Of a stretch of 64,000 nucleotides of DNA, positions 1 to 12,479 are shown piece by piece. The notes under the pieces are model-generated. The model did not search any database. It had not been told where the DNA came from and saw only the letters and a program-made list of their open reading frames with translations. The number at the start of each line of letters is the position of its first letter. Position 1 is the first letter of the stretch. A program made the translations under genes and the position numbers. Origin of the DNA: Metallyticus violacea (taxonomy: Eukaryota; Arthropoda; Insecta; Mantodea; Metallyticidae); NCBI GenBank assembly GCA_030762175.1, contig CM060838.1, forward strand, positions 15,196,001-15,260,000, read 5' to 3'.

Positions 1-1630
1 CTTTAAAATAGCTTAATTGTAAGTCTTTTCTAAGAGCAACTTCAAAAATTTGCCCCACATAAGTTCGTATTACAATTAAACGAATTAAAATGTTTGTCTG
101 ACTAAACTTTACAAAAATTTTCGTTTAAAAGATTTTTAAATAAGCTTCATTGTTAACCTACTCTAAAAGAGCTTCAAAGCGTTCTAACAAGTTCCTAGTA
201 CAATTTAACAAGCCAGGCATTTAAGCTTTTACAATCACTTACAAATCTTCATAATACCACGATAACTGTGCCGGATTATCGGAGAGAGCTGTCGTCCTAT
301 CAATTTTAAGTAATGATCAAAACGTATGTTACCCCAATGAGGAGCCTTCTCAAAAAGTGCCTTATCTGTCCCAACCAATAGGAACAGGATACAGGTAGCA
401 AAAGCTTCCAGCGTGGACATAAAGCTAAGGATGGGAAAGGTGTGAGTATTAGGTGACAGGTAGAAGGGAGTACGTGCAAGAAAGGCACAATTGTATTTAT
501 TGAAAATAGCACATTTGATATTTTCTTGTATATCGGTACATTCTGCTCTTGAGGCGTGTTAAGGGTGGAATATTCAAGTCCTGTATTTTTCGTATTAGCT
601 GTACAAAACAACCAGCTTACTTTCCTCATCACAATTGTCCAAAGGCTCAAAAGATAACAATAATACCGTCGAAATAGCTTAGAGAAAGTTCAGAATTTTC
701 TGCAACACGTTAACAAAGCCTTTGTTTTCCTCCGCTAGTTAAGTCCATCGCGACACATAACAATGATATATTTATAGCATGGTTTTTATCTGAACGAATA
801 CCATTTGTGATATGGCTATGACTGCGTTACCTTCAGGAAACAGGTGGAATATACAACATAGCTGAACGTTACTGGAATTCCTGGTATTTTTCCCGGTTTA
901 TTGAGTCACAATATTTAACGCGTAGATAACATTGTTGAGAAGAGCGCGCAGGCAGAATATGAGCGTAATTAATGTTCCATTATTACGGGTGGGTATGCAG
1001 TAAAACTGTCACGATAAAAATTACATGCTTTTTTTCCTAACTCTTTTGGTTCTTTTCCTCTCTTTGGTGTACTTCTGTACTTCTACCATGCTTGCTTCAC
1101 CTCTGTGCACTCATTTGCGTGATTTCAGTAGTTTTTTCCCCCTCGGTGTGTTATACAGTTGTGAATTTCACTCTGTTTTAAAGTTCATTGGTTTGTTAGC
1201 TCCTCCAGTTTTCGGAACGTAGGGAAATGCCTTACAACCCCTGGAATTTAATGAGTTTAATATAAACATGATTCCATTTGAATAGAGATGTGTTAATATT
1301 ATTTGATTCACTCAAGAAATGTTCAGATCTTCTTTTCACACCTAATTGTGAAGTAATTCGTGTCGAATGGTCAAACTTTTATTACGATACAGTGAATTTG
1401 TTTACATCCCATCTAAAGTGATGACATTTCTGATAGCTGCTGATGTTATGGCAAAAGCTGTTGAGTGGTACTGTGTTGCTCATTACCCAAAGCCATCCAA
1501 TAGTAAAGCATGACCCAAAATACGAGAGCGAGTCAAATGTAAACACTTTTTTTTGTCATTTAGTATTCAAATATTTTTATTGTTGTGAATTATTATAATG
1601 GGGTATATTACACACGCATCTTCAAAATTG
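1..1630. other. AT-rich sequence without recognised features
   Basis: No recognisable gene or repeat. Short open frames occur, including a hydrophobic 65-codon frame at 1,025-1,222 on the plus strand, but none has a known motif or splice context. It could be intronic or intergenic. Confidence 0.5.
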
Positions 1631-1898
1631 CATACTAGCCTCCTAAACCCAAGATCGCGGGTTCGAACCCGGCCAGGACCGATGGATTTTTCCGGGCGTA
1701 AAAATCCTAAGTATGGCTTCCTTCGGAAGGGAAGTAAAGCCGTGGATCCCGTGTTGTACATTTACGGCACGAAAAAGAACCTCAAGCCTGAAAGAGAGGT
1801 CTCTGAGCAAAATTTGTCGGCCGTTTCACGCTCTGTGTTGAATGGGACGCTGATGACCCGAGATGTTGAAGAGCGTACGTAAATAAATCAATAAAAAA
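1631..1898 (+). mobile_element. SINE-A copy, 5'-truncated
   Basis: The copy starts in the tRNA-like head just after box A. It keeps box B (GGTTCGAACCC at about 1,660), the TTCCTTCGGAAGG palindrome, the TACGGCACGAAAAAGAACCTC core and the AAATAAATCAATAAAA tail. The 94-codon open frame across it is a frame through the SINE, not a gene. Loss of the 5' end is typical of incomplete target-primed reverse transcription. Confidence 0.88.
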
Positions 1899-2411
1899 AC
1901 CTTCAAAATTGAAATAAAAATTCGAAATTTCGTGTAGAAATAAAACAAAAGCTTGAGAGTAACAACGGGAAAATGTTTAAAATGTTTTCAATCTGATTCA
2001 CTTTAGACATTGTAAATATCTCATCGCAAGCTGATTTGGAATCTAAATACCGCATGTCTTTTATGATCGAGAAAGACATACGCTGGAGCGACATCTAACT
2101 GTTGATGTTTCACATAAGCTTCAAATTCAGGCAGTTCTCCGTTCTTGACGAGATAACTGGGGCTGCTAGATCTGCGGCCGATTTCATAGCGACACAGTTT
2201 ACTCTCATTGCTTACTAAAGACTCCAGCGCTATGAATCTTGCACATATCATGATAATCAGGTCTAATGAGGAAACAAATCGTAACGCATTTCTTTTTCAA
2301 AATATGTATTTCCTACCCTCGCGAGTAGTACATATTTCTAGTTGAATCACTTGGTACTTATCGTGCTATAACTCATAAATGTCATCATATCAAATGATAT
2401 GGTGTATAAAT

Positions 2412-2523
2412 GCTCAAGCCTGAAAGAAGATGGCTGTTAGCAAAATATATAACCGGTTTCACGCCCTGAGTAATAATCACAAATGTTAAAGAGAGTTTTT
2501 AATGAATTAATAAATAAATAATA
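2412..2523 (+). mobile_element. SINE-A 3' fragment
   Basis: Only the 3' third remains: CTCAAGCCTGAAAGA, a diverged TTTCACGCCCTGA and ATGTTAAAGAG, then a run of AATAAATAA. It is clearly older than most copies here. Confidence 0.7.
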
Positions 2524-2945
2524 ATGATCCCCTCCTGGATGTACAACTTTCGACGAGCTGTATTTTGGACACCCAATGCGCTGCTGAAGCAGACGTATTC
2601 TCTTGAACAAAATTCAGTTCGCATTAACGTTGAGGCTTCAGTTTAGTTTCTGAAATGCATTTTACACAATTAGTTCTTTCAAGTACTTCTAACAGTAACT
2701 GGATATGATGACTACAGACCAGTGAAGTTTAAAACACCACCCATAACGGATTTTTTGACGTTTGAAAGCAATGAAATTCAGAAGATAGCTGAAGCAGGTG
2801 TTAATGAAATACGCCTTCTCTAATGAACAACTCTGTTTCCTTTACTTTTTACTCGGTGTATAGGATAATCCGCATAATCCTTTACCAAGAGTCACCAACA
2901 ATTCATTTCTAAAAACTCGATATATGAACAATTTTTTTTGAGTAA

Positions 2946-3175
2946 TGTTTAATGTCCGTTTTTACTACTGAGGCACCACAGGCGGTGAACACTGATGATA
3001 CATGAGATGAAATGATATATAATTTTTAGGGTTCCTCCTCGGCATTTGCCAGTTATGAAGACTGAGGAAAACCTTGAAAAAACCTCAGTCAGGGAGGACG
3101 GTCCTGGCGGGATTCGAACCCCAGACCTCCCGCTCACGAATCCGCGCCTTAACGACCTCGGCCACCTGTGGCGGT
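2946..3175 (-). mobile_element. SINE-B copy
   Basis: A near-complete copy in reverse orientation. Its tRNA-like head is at the right end (complement of CCGCCACAGGTGGCCGAGGTCG) and its GGCGTTAAAC-type 3' end at the left. The middle has the family's CCTCAGTC and GGCAAATGCC blocks but lacks part of the region that follows. The 81-codon minus-strand frame lies inside it and is not a gene. Confidence 0.88.
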
Positions 3176-6100
3176 GATATATGAAGATGTACATGACCCT
3201 GAAATAAGTTTTGCATATACGATGTAATGCTTAAAACTCTTGCAACGCATTCGAAGCGCTAAGTCCCTTGCTGGCTATAATTTTGGATTTTTTATACCAT
3301 GATAAGTTCCTAGTATTAAGCTTAACTCGCCAATCTGAGAATTCATCTACAGAGTTCTGCATTAATTATAATAAATACACATCATCTGTGGACTATTTAC
3401 AACAACACAACGAAAAATGCTCCAAAATGTAAAACTAATGTTTCGGTTTCATTTTCTGTTTTTATCTGGCAAAATAGTTATTTTTATTTAAAAAAATATT
3501 TTTGCGCAGAGAAATGGCTTCTATACATATTACCTAGATCTACATTCACTCCTACTGCCTCTATATGGGCCACATTTGAAGTGTAATACCAGGCGAGTAC
3601 TTTCTGGAAAGCAGCGGCAATGAGAGAAAGAAAAAGCCATTTGCGATCGCGGCATGCTCAAGCGGAGATGGGGGTCGATAAAGAAACAAGTTGCACCATC
3701 GCAACCCACACTTACATGCAGAAAAGGCTCTCCTGACCGCAGAGCAGTCGCTATGGGGTGGACATTTCCAGAGCTATCACTGTTCCGCATATCCATAAGG
3801 ATAAATTGCACTAGTTTTATCTGTCCCTATTCCAGTTTACGGATGCTCAGATTCGACAGTTTACCGTACATCTGATGCTCGCCTTAGCGTTGAAGTAAAC
3901 TTGCTGCGTTCTAGAACCTCCAGTGAATGTGTGTGCCGTACGACAAAACAAAGTCGAATCGCGTCACCTGGAATTCCCTAGTCTAATACGCAATACGGAA
4001 TGTAATACAAAACTTTTAATACTGGTAGAGTTGATAAATATAACACTTTTCGCTAGAGAACATTACAGAAATGTTCAATTTGGTAACTACTAGTTTTGTA
4101 TTCTAAATTATCTGCAATCTAAGCCTTTGGTTATTTAATTTTAAACCGTTAATTTATATTACTTGCTTTCTACAACATTTTACTGTACATAATAGCTATT
4201 AATACTCATTACAGAAAGATTCAAACCGTCTTCCAGCAGGTTCAATAAGACATGGCAACGTCGCGCCTTTGAGCGTTTAACTTGTTCTGAGATTCCGTAG
4301 TCACTAGAAATTAATGATCCATGCTTCAATGCTGTAAATGGGACCACTTAAATAACCCCATAAACAATTAAATGGGAATGTCAATTCGTAGACTTCGTGT
4401 TCGGTTTCACATCTGCGGAAAACGATCAAGGAAATCTCGGCCATGTTGAGAGAAGTGGTGTATCATGTTGCTACTATATATGCTGGATTGCTCCTCAATC
4501 ACGTAGACATCTACATTTACAAAAAGATGCACCACAACGCAAATAATTATTACAACTCTTTTTTCAAAGATAAATAACCTAGGAACATAAACATGGTTAC
4601 CCCACAGAAGGGTTATTATATTAAATTCAAATCCTGAACAATATGTTGACGCAAAACTTAGCCCATGAAAATGAACAAATAGAAAATCTGCTATTAATTC
4701 TGTATTCGAATTGTTGTACGAACTTTGATTTAAGCTAAAGTTATTTTAAGGCTCCAAATACTTCAAGACAAAAAAAATCTACTACACGTACAATAAATTC
4801 ACAGAAACTGGTGAAGGATTGTGCAAAATGAGAATGTAGATTTTTAATAGTTTTATTAAGTTTTTAAGGAAACCTCCCATAAAATATTCTTAGTAGAAAC
4901 TTGAGCAGAACTTTGAATGTATGTCCCAACGCTTCACTGTTGAAACAAATTGACTGTCGTTGGTTATTAATGGCATGATTTTTGGGATGACGCGCAAGAG
5001 GAATTTTGAGCTCAACAATATTGTTGATGTTCGTGGTATTTCAGTCCGGATTCCTGTGGGTGTGGCAGAATTGCTCATTATTAATAATGTTGTGACACTG
5101 GCGTTTAAACTGCCCACTAGTAATCCACTGCATCATTACTTACACTGTCATCGATGCTTATTTTCTAAGCACTAACACCGAAGTGTACTATTAGCTGCTG
5201 AATTAAATAGTGAACACTTTAATCTGTTTGTAGGATAGATAATAATAGCTTTAGAGCTCATCATTGACACGGCATTCGTTATCACATTTAATATTAAAAA
5301 CGTCAATTTGGCCTTTGTGTTAAATGCTTTCATATATACACCCGAGTTTGTTTTGTATTAGGACTAAAATGTTCAAATATAATTTTAGATGGAATCGCTG
5401 AACTAGATGATGTTCTGGTTGAACCTAGTTCTAGAACATAAGCTGAAGTGAGATATATAATCAGAATGTAGCAACGTACCACGATATAAGTTATGTGTCT
5501 AAAATTATTTTATTATTTATAAAACGGTGTATATAATCTATTCACATAGTCAGTATATATATGTTCATAGTCAGCCTGGTTATATTAGAGTCGATAAGAG
5601 CGGGGCAGGTCAAGAGTCAGTGTTATAAACATTATAGTTGTATTCTAATAACGTCTAATGCACTCAAAACATTTTTGTAGTCACCCAGTCACGCAAGGAG
5701 ATCCCGGAACTTCCCGTCTTCATTTTCTGCTATTTTTCTCACATCTGCTTATGAAATTACTCATTGCCCTTGTTAATTGTCTTTTCTTTACCGGTGTTGC
5801 GTTTAGTACTAATTTATAAATCCCATTAGGACTTAGAACTCAATCATCTCTTCAAGTTTCTGACAGCATGAGAAGCCTCGGTACGAATATATAAATCGTA
5901 AATAAACATTCTTATAGAATAGAGCAGTTACGCCCAGTTTTTCAATTAGTAATTTTAGCAGACTGTACTATAACATTAGAGAGTGCTGTTTCTTTCTCTG
6001 TTCAAAGGACCCTGATTAATTGGCGTTAGACTCAAAACCAACGTAGCAGTTCGCTAAACTCCACTCGCTATTCTCCTCCCGCGTGTCGGTCATCAGGTAT

Positions 6101-7575
6101 AAATCTCCCAATAGGTGCAAAGTATTTTACCAAATGTAGCAAGTTTGACTGAGGTTTTTTTTTCTTTCATTCTTTGCATGGGTGTAGTTCAATAAAATTG
6201 ATCTTGTTTTTGCATACGCACCGAACAAATACCGTGATGTAAGAATAATACGATATATTTTATATGTTTGTGATGAATTCATAACGATTTAAAAGACGGC
6301 CTTTATTCAAACAGCTGAAGATAGCATCTGATTTGTATTTTCATTGTCTAATACGAGACCAAGATAAAATTTTGCACCTCATGTAACCTGCATAGATGTA
6401 ATTCTAAATTGCTGCAGTTATTGAATGCCAAAAAATATCATCTGCTATTTGTTAAGCCAGTGAGGAGTCCAAGATAAAAATAAGGAATTTTGCAATTGGA
6501 TATTCTGTAACCCATGGAGAATATTTATCAGTGTATCAACAGCGGAAGAGGTTCCTAATTCAGATGTTTCGGAAAACGCTGTGAAAGCACACGGTTAATC
6601 AAGTGAAGAGAATATAAGATCATATTCATGACCATACTTGGAGTTGAACGGTCTAGTTAATGATTTTATATTTGCTAAGTAAACAAGCACAGTTGCTTGC
6701 TTTATTCCTTTTGCATTTAGGGGAAAAAATTATACTCCTGCTTAATAAACTGAAGTTAACATATGATGTGCTAAGATATGGCGCCCAAGTTAGTGTTTGT
6801 GATGACCTTTTTGTTTTAATAAAACAATTGGGTTAAACTTACCATGCTGGAGAATGGAGTTTTGTTCATCGAAGACAAGCTTTAAGTCTGTGCTGTTACA
6901 TAATGATAAAAAGATTTCATTTAAAATTGTATGAATTTGTCGTAGATGCTTCAAGTTGTTAGCTATAACGATCATGAAAGTAACTTGCGTGAAGACTTAA
7001 AAGATGCTATATGCTACTCAGCCAGCAGAGATGTTTCCTTTGTCTTGGAACAGTCCTGCAACGGACAAGCATTATACAGTTAAACAATGGCCATTATGAG
7101 GGAAATTCACTCGAAGGAAAGAGAATGTGAAATATATACAATGCTCAAAATGTCTTTCTTTCCCTTCTCGGTGTAATGAAGAAAAGATGCAATAGTTTCG
7201 TATAGCTGTGTTAAGTATTTCACAAAATATGTTTTCATAGTTCCATATGGTACTTCAAGCGGTTACAACTATGCAAACTAAGTGAGGCTTATGAATTATT
7301 TAAGGCCACAGTCCGTGTCAAAATTAAATTTTATAAATTCTGTAAATTAAGACCAAAGAATACAGTAGGACCGTTTAGCACTAATTCAGGTCGTTTGTTG
7401 CTTATGTACAACTGATGTTAATGGAACATGTTAAGCTGCTTACAGCTGGATCTCACTCTAAGATAAACGCTTATATTTTTATTGTCTCTCTCAAGGGATC
7501 TACAATTATTTATCACTGCACTGTCATTCGTGTTTCTGTTGTTATTATCCTTGAGAAGGAGTTTGTGTTCGAATT
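3176..7575. other. Mostly unassigned AT-rich sequence
   Basis: I recognise no transposon or gene in this stretch apart from the GC-elevated island at 3,530-3,875. A plus-strand 71-codon frame at 4,960-5,175 has no recognised motif. Confidence 0.4.
3530..3875. other. GC-elevated island with open frames on both strands
   Basis: About 350 bp is less AT-rich than the surroundings. It carries a 93-codon minus-strand frame (3,530-3,811) and a 73-codon plus-strand frame (3,654-3,875). Neither has a family motif I recognise. It could be a degraded exon, an old transposon remnant or chance. No clear intron borders were seen. Confidence 0.25.
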
Positions 7576-7875
7576 GATAACTGTGGATGTTTTTGTTTTA
7601 ATTTATTTATTTACGGACGCTCTTTAACATCTCAGGTCATCAGCGTCCCATTCAACTTAGGGCGTGAAAGGGCCGACAAATTCTGCTCAGAGGCCTCTCT
7701 TTCAGGCTTGAGGTTCTTTTTCGTGCCATAAATGTACGAGACGGACCCACGGCTTTACTTCCCATTTTTACGCCCGAAAGGATACATCGGTCCTGGCCGG
7801 GTTCGAATCCGCGATCTTGGGTTTAGGAGGCAAGTATGGTAACCACTACACCACCAGGATCGATAACTGTGGATG
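7576..7875 (-). mobile_element. Full-length SINE-A with perfect TSD
   Basis: A full-length reverse-orientation copy (7,590-7,861) is bracketed by a perfect 14 bp direct repeat, GATAACTGTGGATG, at 7,576-7,589 and 7,862-7,875. The repeat shows insertion by retrotransposition and fixes the element boundaries. The tRNA-like head with box A and box B is on the right. A short internal deletion removes most of the GGAAGG palindrome region. Confidence 0.95.
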
Positions 7876-8049
7876 GAATACTCTATAAAATAATCAGGAA
7901 GTTCCAACGGATCACACTAAAAACTTCTCCTTTATCCCGATAGAGACTTTGTCTTTTTCGTCTTCACAGTAAATTTATATATTTCTTTAGAGGTCGTCCT
8001 ATGCTTCTTTTATATTTATATTCTAATACCTGCTTTGGAAGTCTAGCCT

Positions 8050-8300
8050 TAGTAATCATACATTGCCTCCTAAGCCCAAGATCGCGGGTTCGAACCCCGC
8101 CAGGATCGAAGAATTTTTTCGGACGTAAAAATTCTATGTATGGCTTCCTTCGGAAGGGAAGTACAGCCGTGAGTCCCGTGTCGTAGATTTACGGCACGAA
8201 AAAGAACCTCAAGTCTGAAAGAAGAGGCCTCTGAGCAAAATTTTTCGACCATTTGAATGGGACGCTGATGACCTGAGATGTTAAACAGCGTTTGAAAGAA
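8050..8300 (+). mobile_element. SINE-A copy, 5' end degraded
   Basis: Box B (GGTTCGAACCC at about 8,089) and the complete body are present. Box A is eroded and the stretch before GACGCTGATGACC is shortened. It lies about 175 bp from the inverted SINE-A at 7,590-7,861, so the two could pair as an inverted repeat in a transcript. Confidence 0.85.
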
Positions 8301-8399
8301 AACATGTCTAGTTTTATCCATTCTGATAATATTATGTATCCAATTAGTATTTTTGTATTTAGTCATTAATGGAATTAATAGTTAATTATTTACTGAATT

Positions 8400-9890
8400 C
8401 TTCGTTGGGTATGTGATTTAATTTTTCATTATTTATAAGTCAGTTTTATTATAAAGTTCATTCCCGAACTCTGTGTATTGTGTTTTATAGGGACTCATGT
8501 TTTGCAACCGTAAATTAAAGCGGGAATTGTCATCATTTTGTACAGTGCGACCAGTTTTATTTTATCCCGAGTGCTTTCTAGCTGGATCTCTGCGGAGGAA
8601 AGCATTACTGATCGCACTGTAGAACTTAATTCTCGTGTTCTTTGTTTTATTTTTTAAAGCTCTGTGTATAGTGTCAAATGTACATTGCATTGGTCTAATT
8701 TTTTATAAATATTTAGAACTGATTTATTTATTCCTCAACCTAGATTTTTAAGTGAGAGACGATCTAGTAACTAGTCATAAGGGGTCCTCAACATAATTTT
8801 AGAAAATATCATGTTTTTTTTCCATACATGACATCTTTTTCTTTTCTCTGGATATTTTGAAATTATATCTTTACTATTTAGTGTAAGCACAGTAATCTAA
8901 ATTTATTGCATTATAAGTACATCATCAGCATACATGTGAATATTAAACACTTATGAGATCTTATCTCAAAGCCTACATTTAAATTTTGTTTCCGTTTTTG
9001 GAAAAGGCATCAATATAAATGCTAAAAAGTATCGGCGATAGATAACACCCTTGTCATGTCTCTTTATTAATTACAATAGGATTTGTTTTAGTTAATTAAA
9101 GTATTGCAAATCCCATATAAATTCTGCATCACTTCTATGAAATTATGAGGATATCTTTTGTGTAGTCAATAAAACTATTAATGTAATTCTTTGAACTTTG
9201 TCGAAAACTTTTTCAAATTCTATCAACGCAGGATCAGTTTCCAAATTAAATTCTCTTCTTTTTTCGAATATTTGCTATATGGTAAAAATATCACTCTTTT
9301 ATCTTCCGGAGCGAATTCCATTTTGTTATTTGCTGATTAATTATTTTGATATTATTTTGAAACTTTTCTTTATCATCCTAGCACATGTTTTATACTCCAA
9401 ATTCAATAAACGGATGCCTTTGTAATTCTTAAACTCTTTGACATCATCTTTTTTGAAGAGCGATATAATCAAGGCTGATTTCCATCTTTCTGGTATTTGC
9501 CTTGATTGCCAACAGATATTGATAATATGGAGAGAAGTTTAAATATAGAAGTAAACCTTCATACTTCAATAATTTTATTTTATTTATTTTATTACATACG
9601 GAGAGAAGTTTAAATATAAAAGTAAACCTTCATACTTCAATAATTTTATTTTATTACATCGTAGCCTGTTGCTTTTGCACTCTTTGTTTATTTTATAGAC
9701 AGGTCTAATGCTGTGAAACCTAAATAAACGTTTTCATTTTCTACTTCATTTGTTTGACACTGTTGTTCATTTTTTTATACTATACTAACGATATCTTAAA
9801 AACCATGTGTTTTTCTTCAATTGTATTTTTCATTTCATCGTTCCATATTTTAATCTCATTTTGTCGTATGTATTTTCTCTTTTAGCGAAT
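8400..9890 (-). pseudogene. LINE (non-LTR retrotransposon) reverse transcriptase, decayed
   Basis: Read on the minus strand, broken frames give the reverse transcriptase (RT) landmarks in order. These are an endonuclease-RT linker with WNDEMK (about 9,830-9,850), IPERWKSA (about 9,485), NYKGIRLLN (about 9,400), an IFEKRREFNLET block (about 9,240), FEKVFDKVQR (about 9,190-9,220, where FEKAFD is expected) and the catalytic MYADDVL at 8,915-8,935. A thumb-like ALYKMMTIPALIYG follows at about 8,500. The family makes cDNA by target-primed reverse transcription. Many stops and frameshifts make this copy inactive, and the endonuclease end is missing. The clade is uncertain; the NYKGI...YK...FEK pattern fits the RTE/Jockey-like endonuclease-RT group. 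Confidence 0.85.
9529..9660. repeat. Tandem duplication inside the LINE relic
   Basis: A unit of about 60-70 bp beginning GGAGAGAAGTTTAAATATA and ending in TTTTATTACAT occurs twice in direct orientation (9,529-9,599 and 9,600-9,660). The copies are nearly identical, so the duplication is younger than the decay of the LINE. Confidence 0.85.
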
Positions 9891-10700
9891 TCAGAAGGAA
9901 TGAATCTATTGCAGCCGTACGACTAAAACTTCTTTCTATTTTATTTATTTATTTATTTTATCAAATTCCGAAGGAATGTAAGCTATTGCGATCGTGCTAA
10001 TAGAATTCGTTTTGATTTATCTTTCCAAATCTCCATCGATCGTATCTATTAGGCACCGAAAAAGACAAAAAATTATAAAAATGTATGTGTGTGTGTGTGC
10101 GTGTGCGTGTACGTACAGTCTGTTAACGCTCTAGCGGTTGCAATTTTCGGTTCTCTCAACGAAATCCGACGTGTAACCATCAATTAAAAAGTGAAACATT
10201 TTTTAAAAAAAAATTGGAAAAACCGCTCTGGCGGCTGCAAATTTTTGCTTTACCGGAACGAAACTCTGCGCATTTCTTTAAAATAAATTGATAAAAGTTG
10301 ATTCCGAAAAGCAGAGGGGTCGAGCCTTTAGGAGTGGGGGTATACCTGAAAAAACGAGTAGGCGTTAAAGCGAAGTTTAAAAATGGCTCTAGCGGCAGCA
10401 ATTTCAAAAGTTTTTAGAGAAAATTCGGTTTGTGCTAGCAAAGGAATAAGAAATATGGTTTCTAAAAATCAGGAAATCGAGTCATTAAAAGTGGGAGTTT
10501 GCCTGAAACTCAAAATTTTAAAATCGTTCTAGCGGTATAGCAATATTTGTTTCTTCACAACAGAATTCGGCATATGTCATTTAAATTTAATAAGAAAATT
10601 AAGTTTTGAAAATTAAGAAAATCGAATCATTAGGAATAGAGTTGTACTTGAAAATAGAAATTTTAAAGAGCGCTCTTGCGTTTAATTGTCTCTATATTGT
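9889..10700 (-). repeat. Unclassified modular repeat element, copy 1
   Basis: From right to left, about five diverged modules each carry a CGCTCTAGCGGNNGCAA core (near 10,127, 10,224, 10,385, 10,525 and 10,671, spaced roughly 100-160 bp). Next come a GT/GC-rich microsatellite (10,083-10,115) and two copies of the motif AATTCNGAAGGAATG...CTATTGC (9,889-9,925 and 9,961-9,995). The same parts in the same relative order recur inverted at 38,490-39,640. No protein was found. It touches the 5' edge of the LINE relic, so association with that LINE cannot be excluded. Confidence 0.65.
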
Positions 10701-12400
10701 TTTAAAAGAAAAGGACAAAAGAAAAAAGTAACTAAGTTTGGAGATTTTAAAGAAAATATAAATATTCGGGGAATCATAAAAACAACCTGAGATTAATTAT
10801 TCCTCACATGTGCCTGTTAACGGTCTGGCTCAGAAAAACTGTCGCCTCTTCAGTAAAAGTAGTAGTTGTTATATGATTATGACCCCTTTTCCATGAAATA
10901 AAAAGCCCCATTCAGAAAAATTTCTGCTGATAGTGGTGATAGAGTTGTAATACCTGCAATAACTGACGGCGGTACGCCATCCGCTTCAATCCTTTCCATA
11001 AACCAAGTCAAAAGGGCATAAGCGATACACTCGTACACAATGCTCTGTTGACACTGCGGGAGGATTTTCGTGTATTTCCCTGAAAGCTCGAGTCTCTTGT
11101 GGTACCGTTGATCGTTCAGGGATATGCCATTGCATCAGCACTCGCTGCACAAAACCAAAGGCTTTGACCTTTGCAAGGAAAATGGTGCTGTGCAGCTACT
11201 AAATTTGTTTTTGTAATAAAACTCTCACGCGGCGAATGTTTTTTCCACACAGACGTTATTTCTACTACTGCAGTCCTTTAGGAGGGGAGAAGGGGGGTGG
11301 AACCATGTAGTGTCACATATTTCATAAGAAACCACGAGGAAAGCTAGACGTTTCTTACATAGTATATCCATAAAAATTCAGAAAATTACATTTTGTTTTT
11401 CTGTGTTTCAAGAAATGTAGAAATATTTGTAACGGGCGTGTTTTATTCTTCAGAGTTTATTGATGGAGGTAACAGTCTATAAGGGAGTATGCTACAAAAT
11501 TTCAGCTAAATGTTTACATAAAACATATAGGTATTACAATTTAGTCTTGTACAGTGTTACCCCTTCATATGATACAAAATATAAAATTGGAAACAATGTT
11601 CTGTCATTGAATTGTCTTCTGAAATAGATATCATTCGCTCCCCCTAAATTTGCATCTAAATTCCTTTCTAGTTTTGAAATTACGTTAGTACATAAAAGAA
11701 ATCATTTCAGCATTTAAGCACAGCGCTGAGAAATTCTGAAATATCAAGTAATGAAAAAGTAACTAAGTTAAATTATGGGGCACAGTTCACAGTACTGGGT
11801 TGTGAGAATTCACACTATCATTTTGATGAAAGCACGTCTTTTCTGAAAGGAATACTAGCTGTGGATTGATTATCCCTTCGGTCATTGATGAAAGAAACCA
11901 CTTACAATAATGCATACCTGCTACGGAATCACCTTGTCGTGGACAGTGGATATATGTACACTTGTAAGGTTTGAGCTTTAATAATGTTGTTGCTATGAGT
12001 TTTTTGTTTTGTTTATTTTGCACTGAACCGTAGTATAGAATTTGTTAACAATGTTATGAGTTGCAGTTCTGGAAGGATGCAATTGCTCATAGAACTTTTG
12101 AATAAATTACTCATTAGCATGGTATTTATAATACTCGGAAGTTCAAGGACAGGCAGACACGTAGGCAGGTGGTTGTGAGTGGGGAGGATATTGGACTTAG
12201 GCCGAGACGCAAAACCCCATGCGAGCGGTCAGGACATATTTTGGAAGACCGGTAGATGGTGTTGTATTTGATGAGGAATACGGTAAAAAAATAGTTTATT
12301 ACGATATATAAATGCTTCTGTGTTGTATTAACACCAGTTGATACATGTAAACATTAAAAGGTGCAAAGGATTTTTAATGAATCAATTAAATCCATTTTTA
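10701..12400. other. Unassigned sequence with one longer open stretch
   Basis: No recognised repeats. On the minus strand, about 10,875-11,140 stays open for roughly 85 codons with ordinary amino-acid use (for example QQSIVYECIAYALLTWFMER) but has no ATG or known motif. It could be a decayed transposon protein or an exon. Confidence 0.3.
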
Positions 12401-12479
12401 CGGTCGGTGATTTCATAGGGGCGGAAACAAGTATAGCATAATATTTTGGCAAAAATACATTTTTGTAGCTCTTACTTGC

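Noticed and set aside
1598..1882. 94-codon plus-strand frame
   Set aside because: It lies inside SINE-A. The same kind of frame recurs at 8,001, 13,235 and 50,342 for the same reason.
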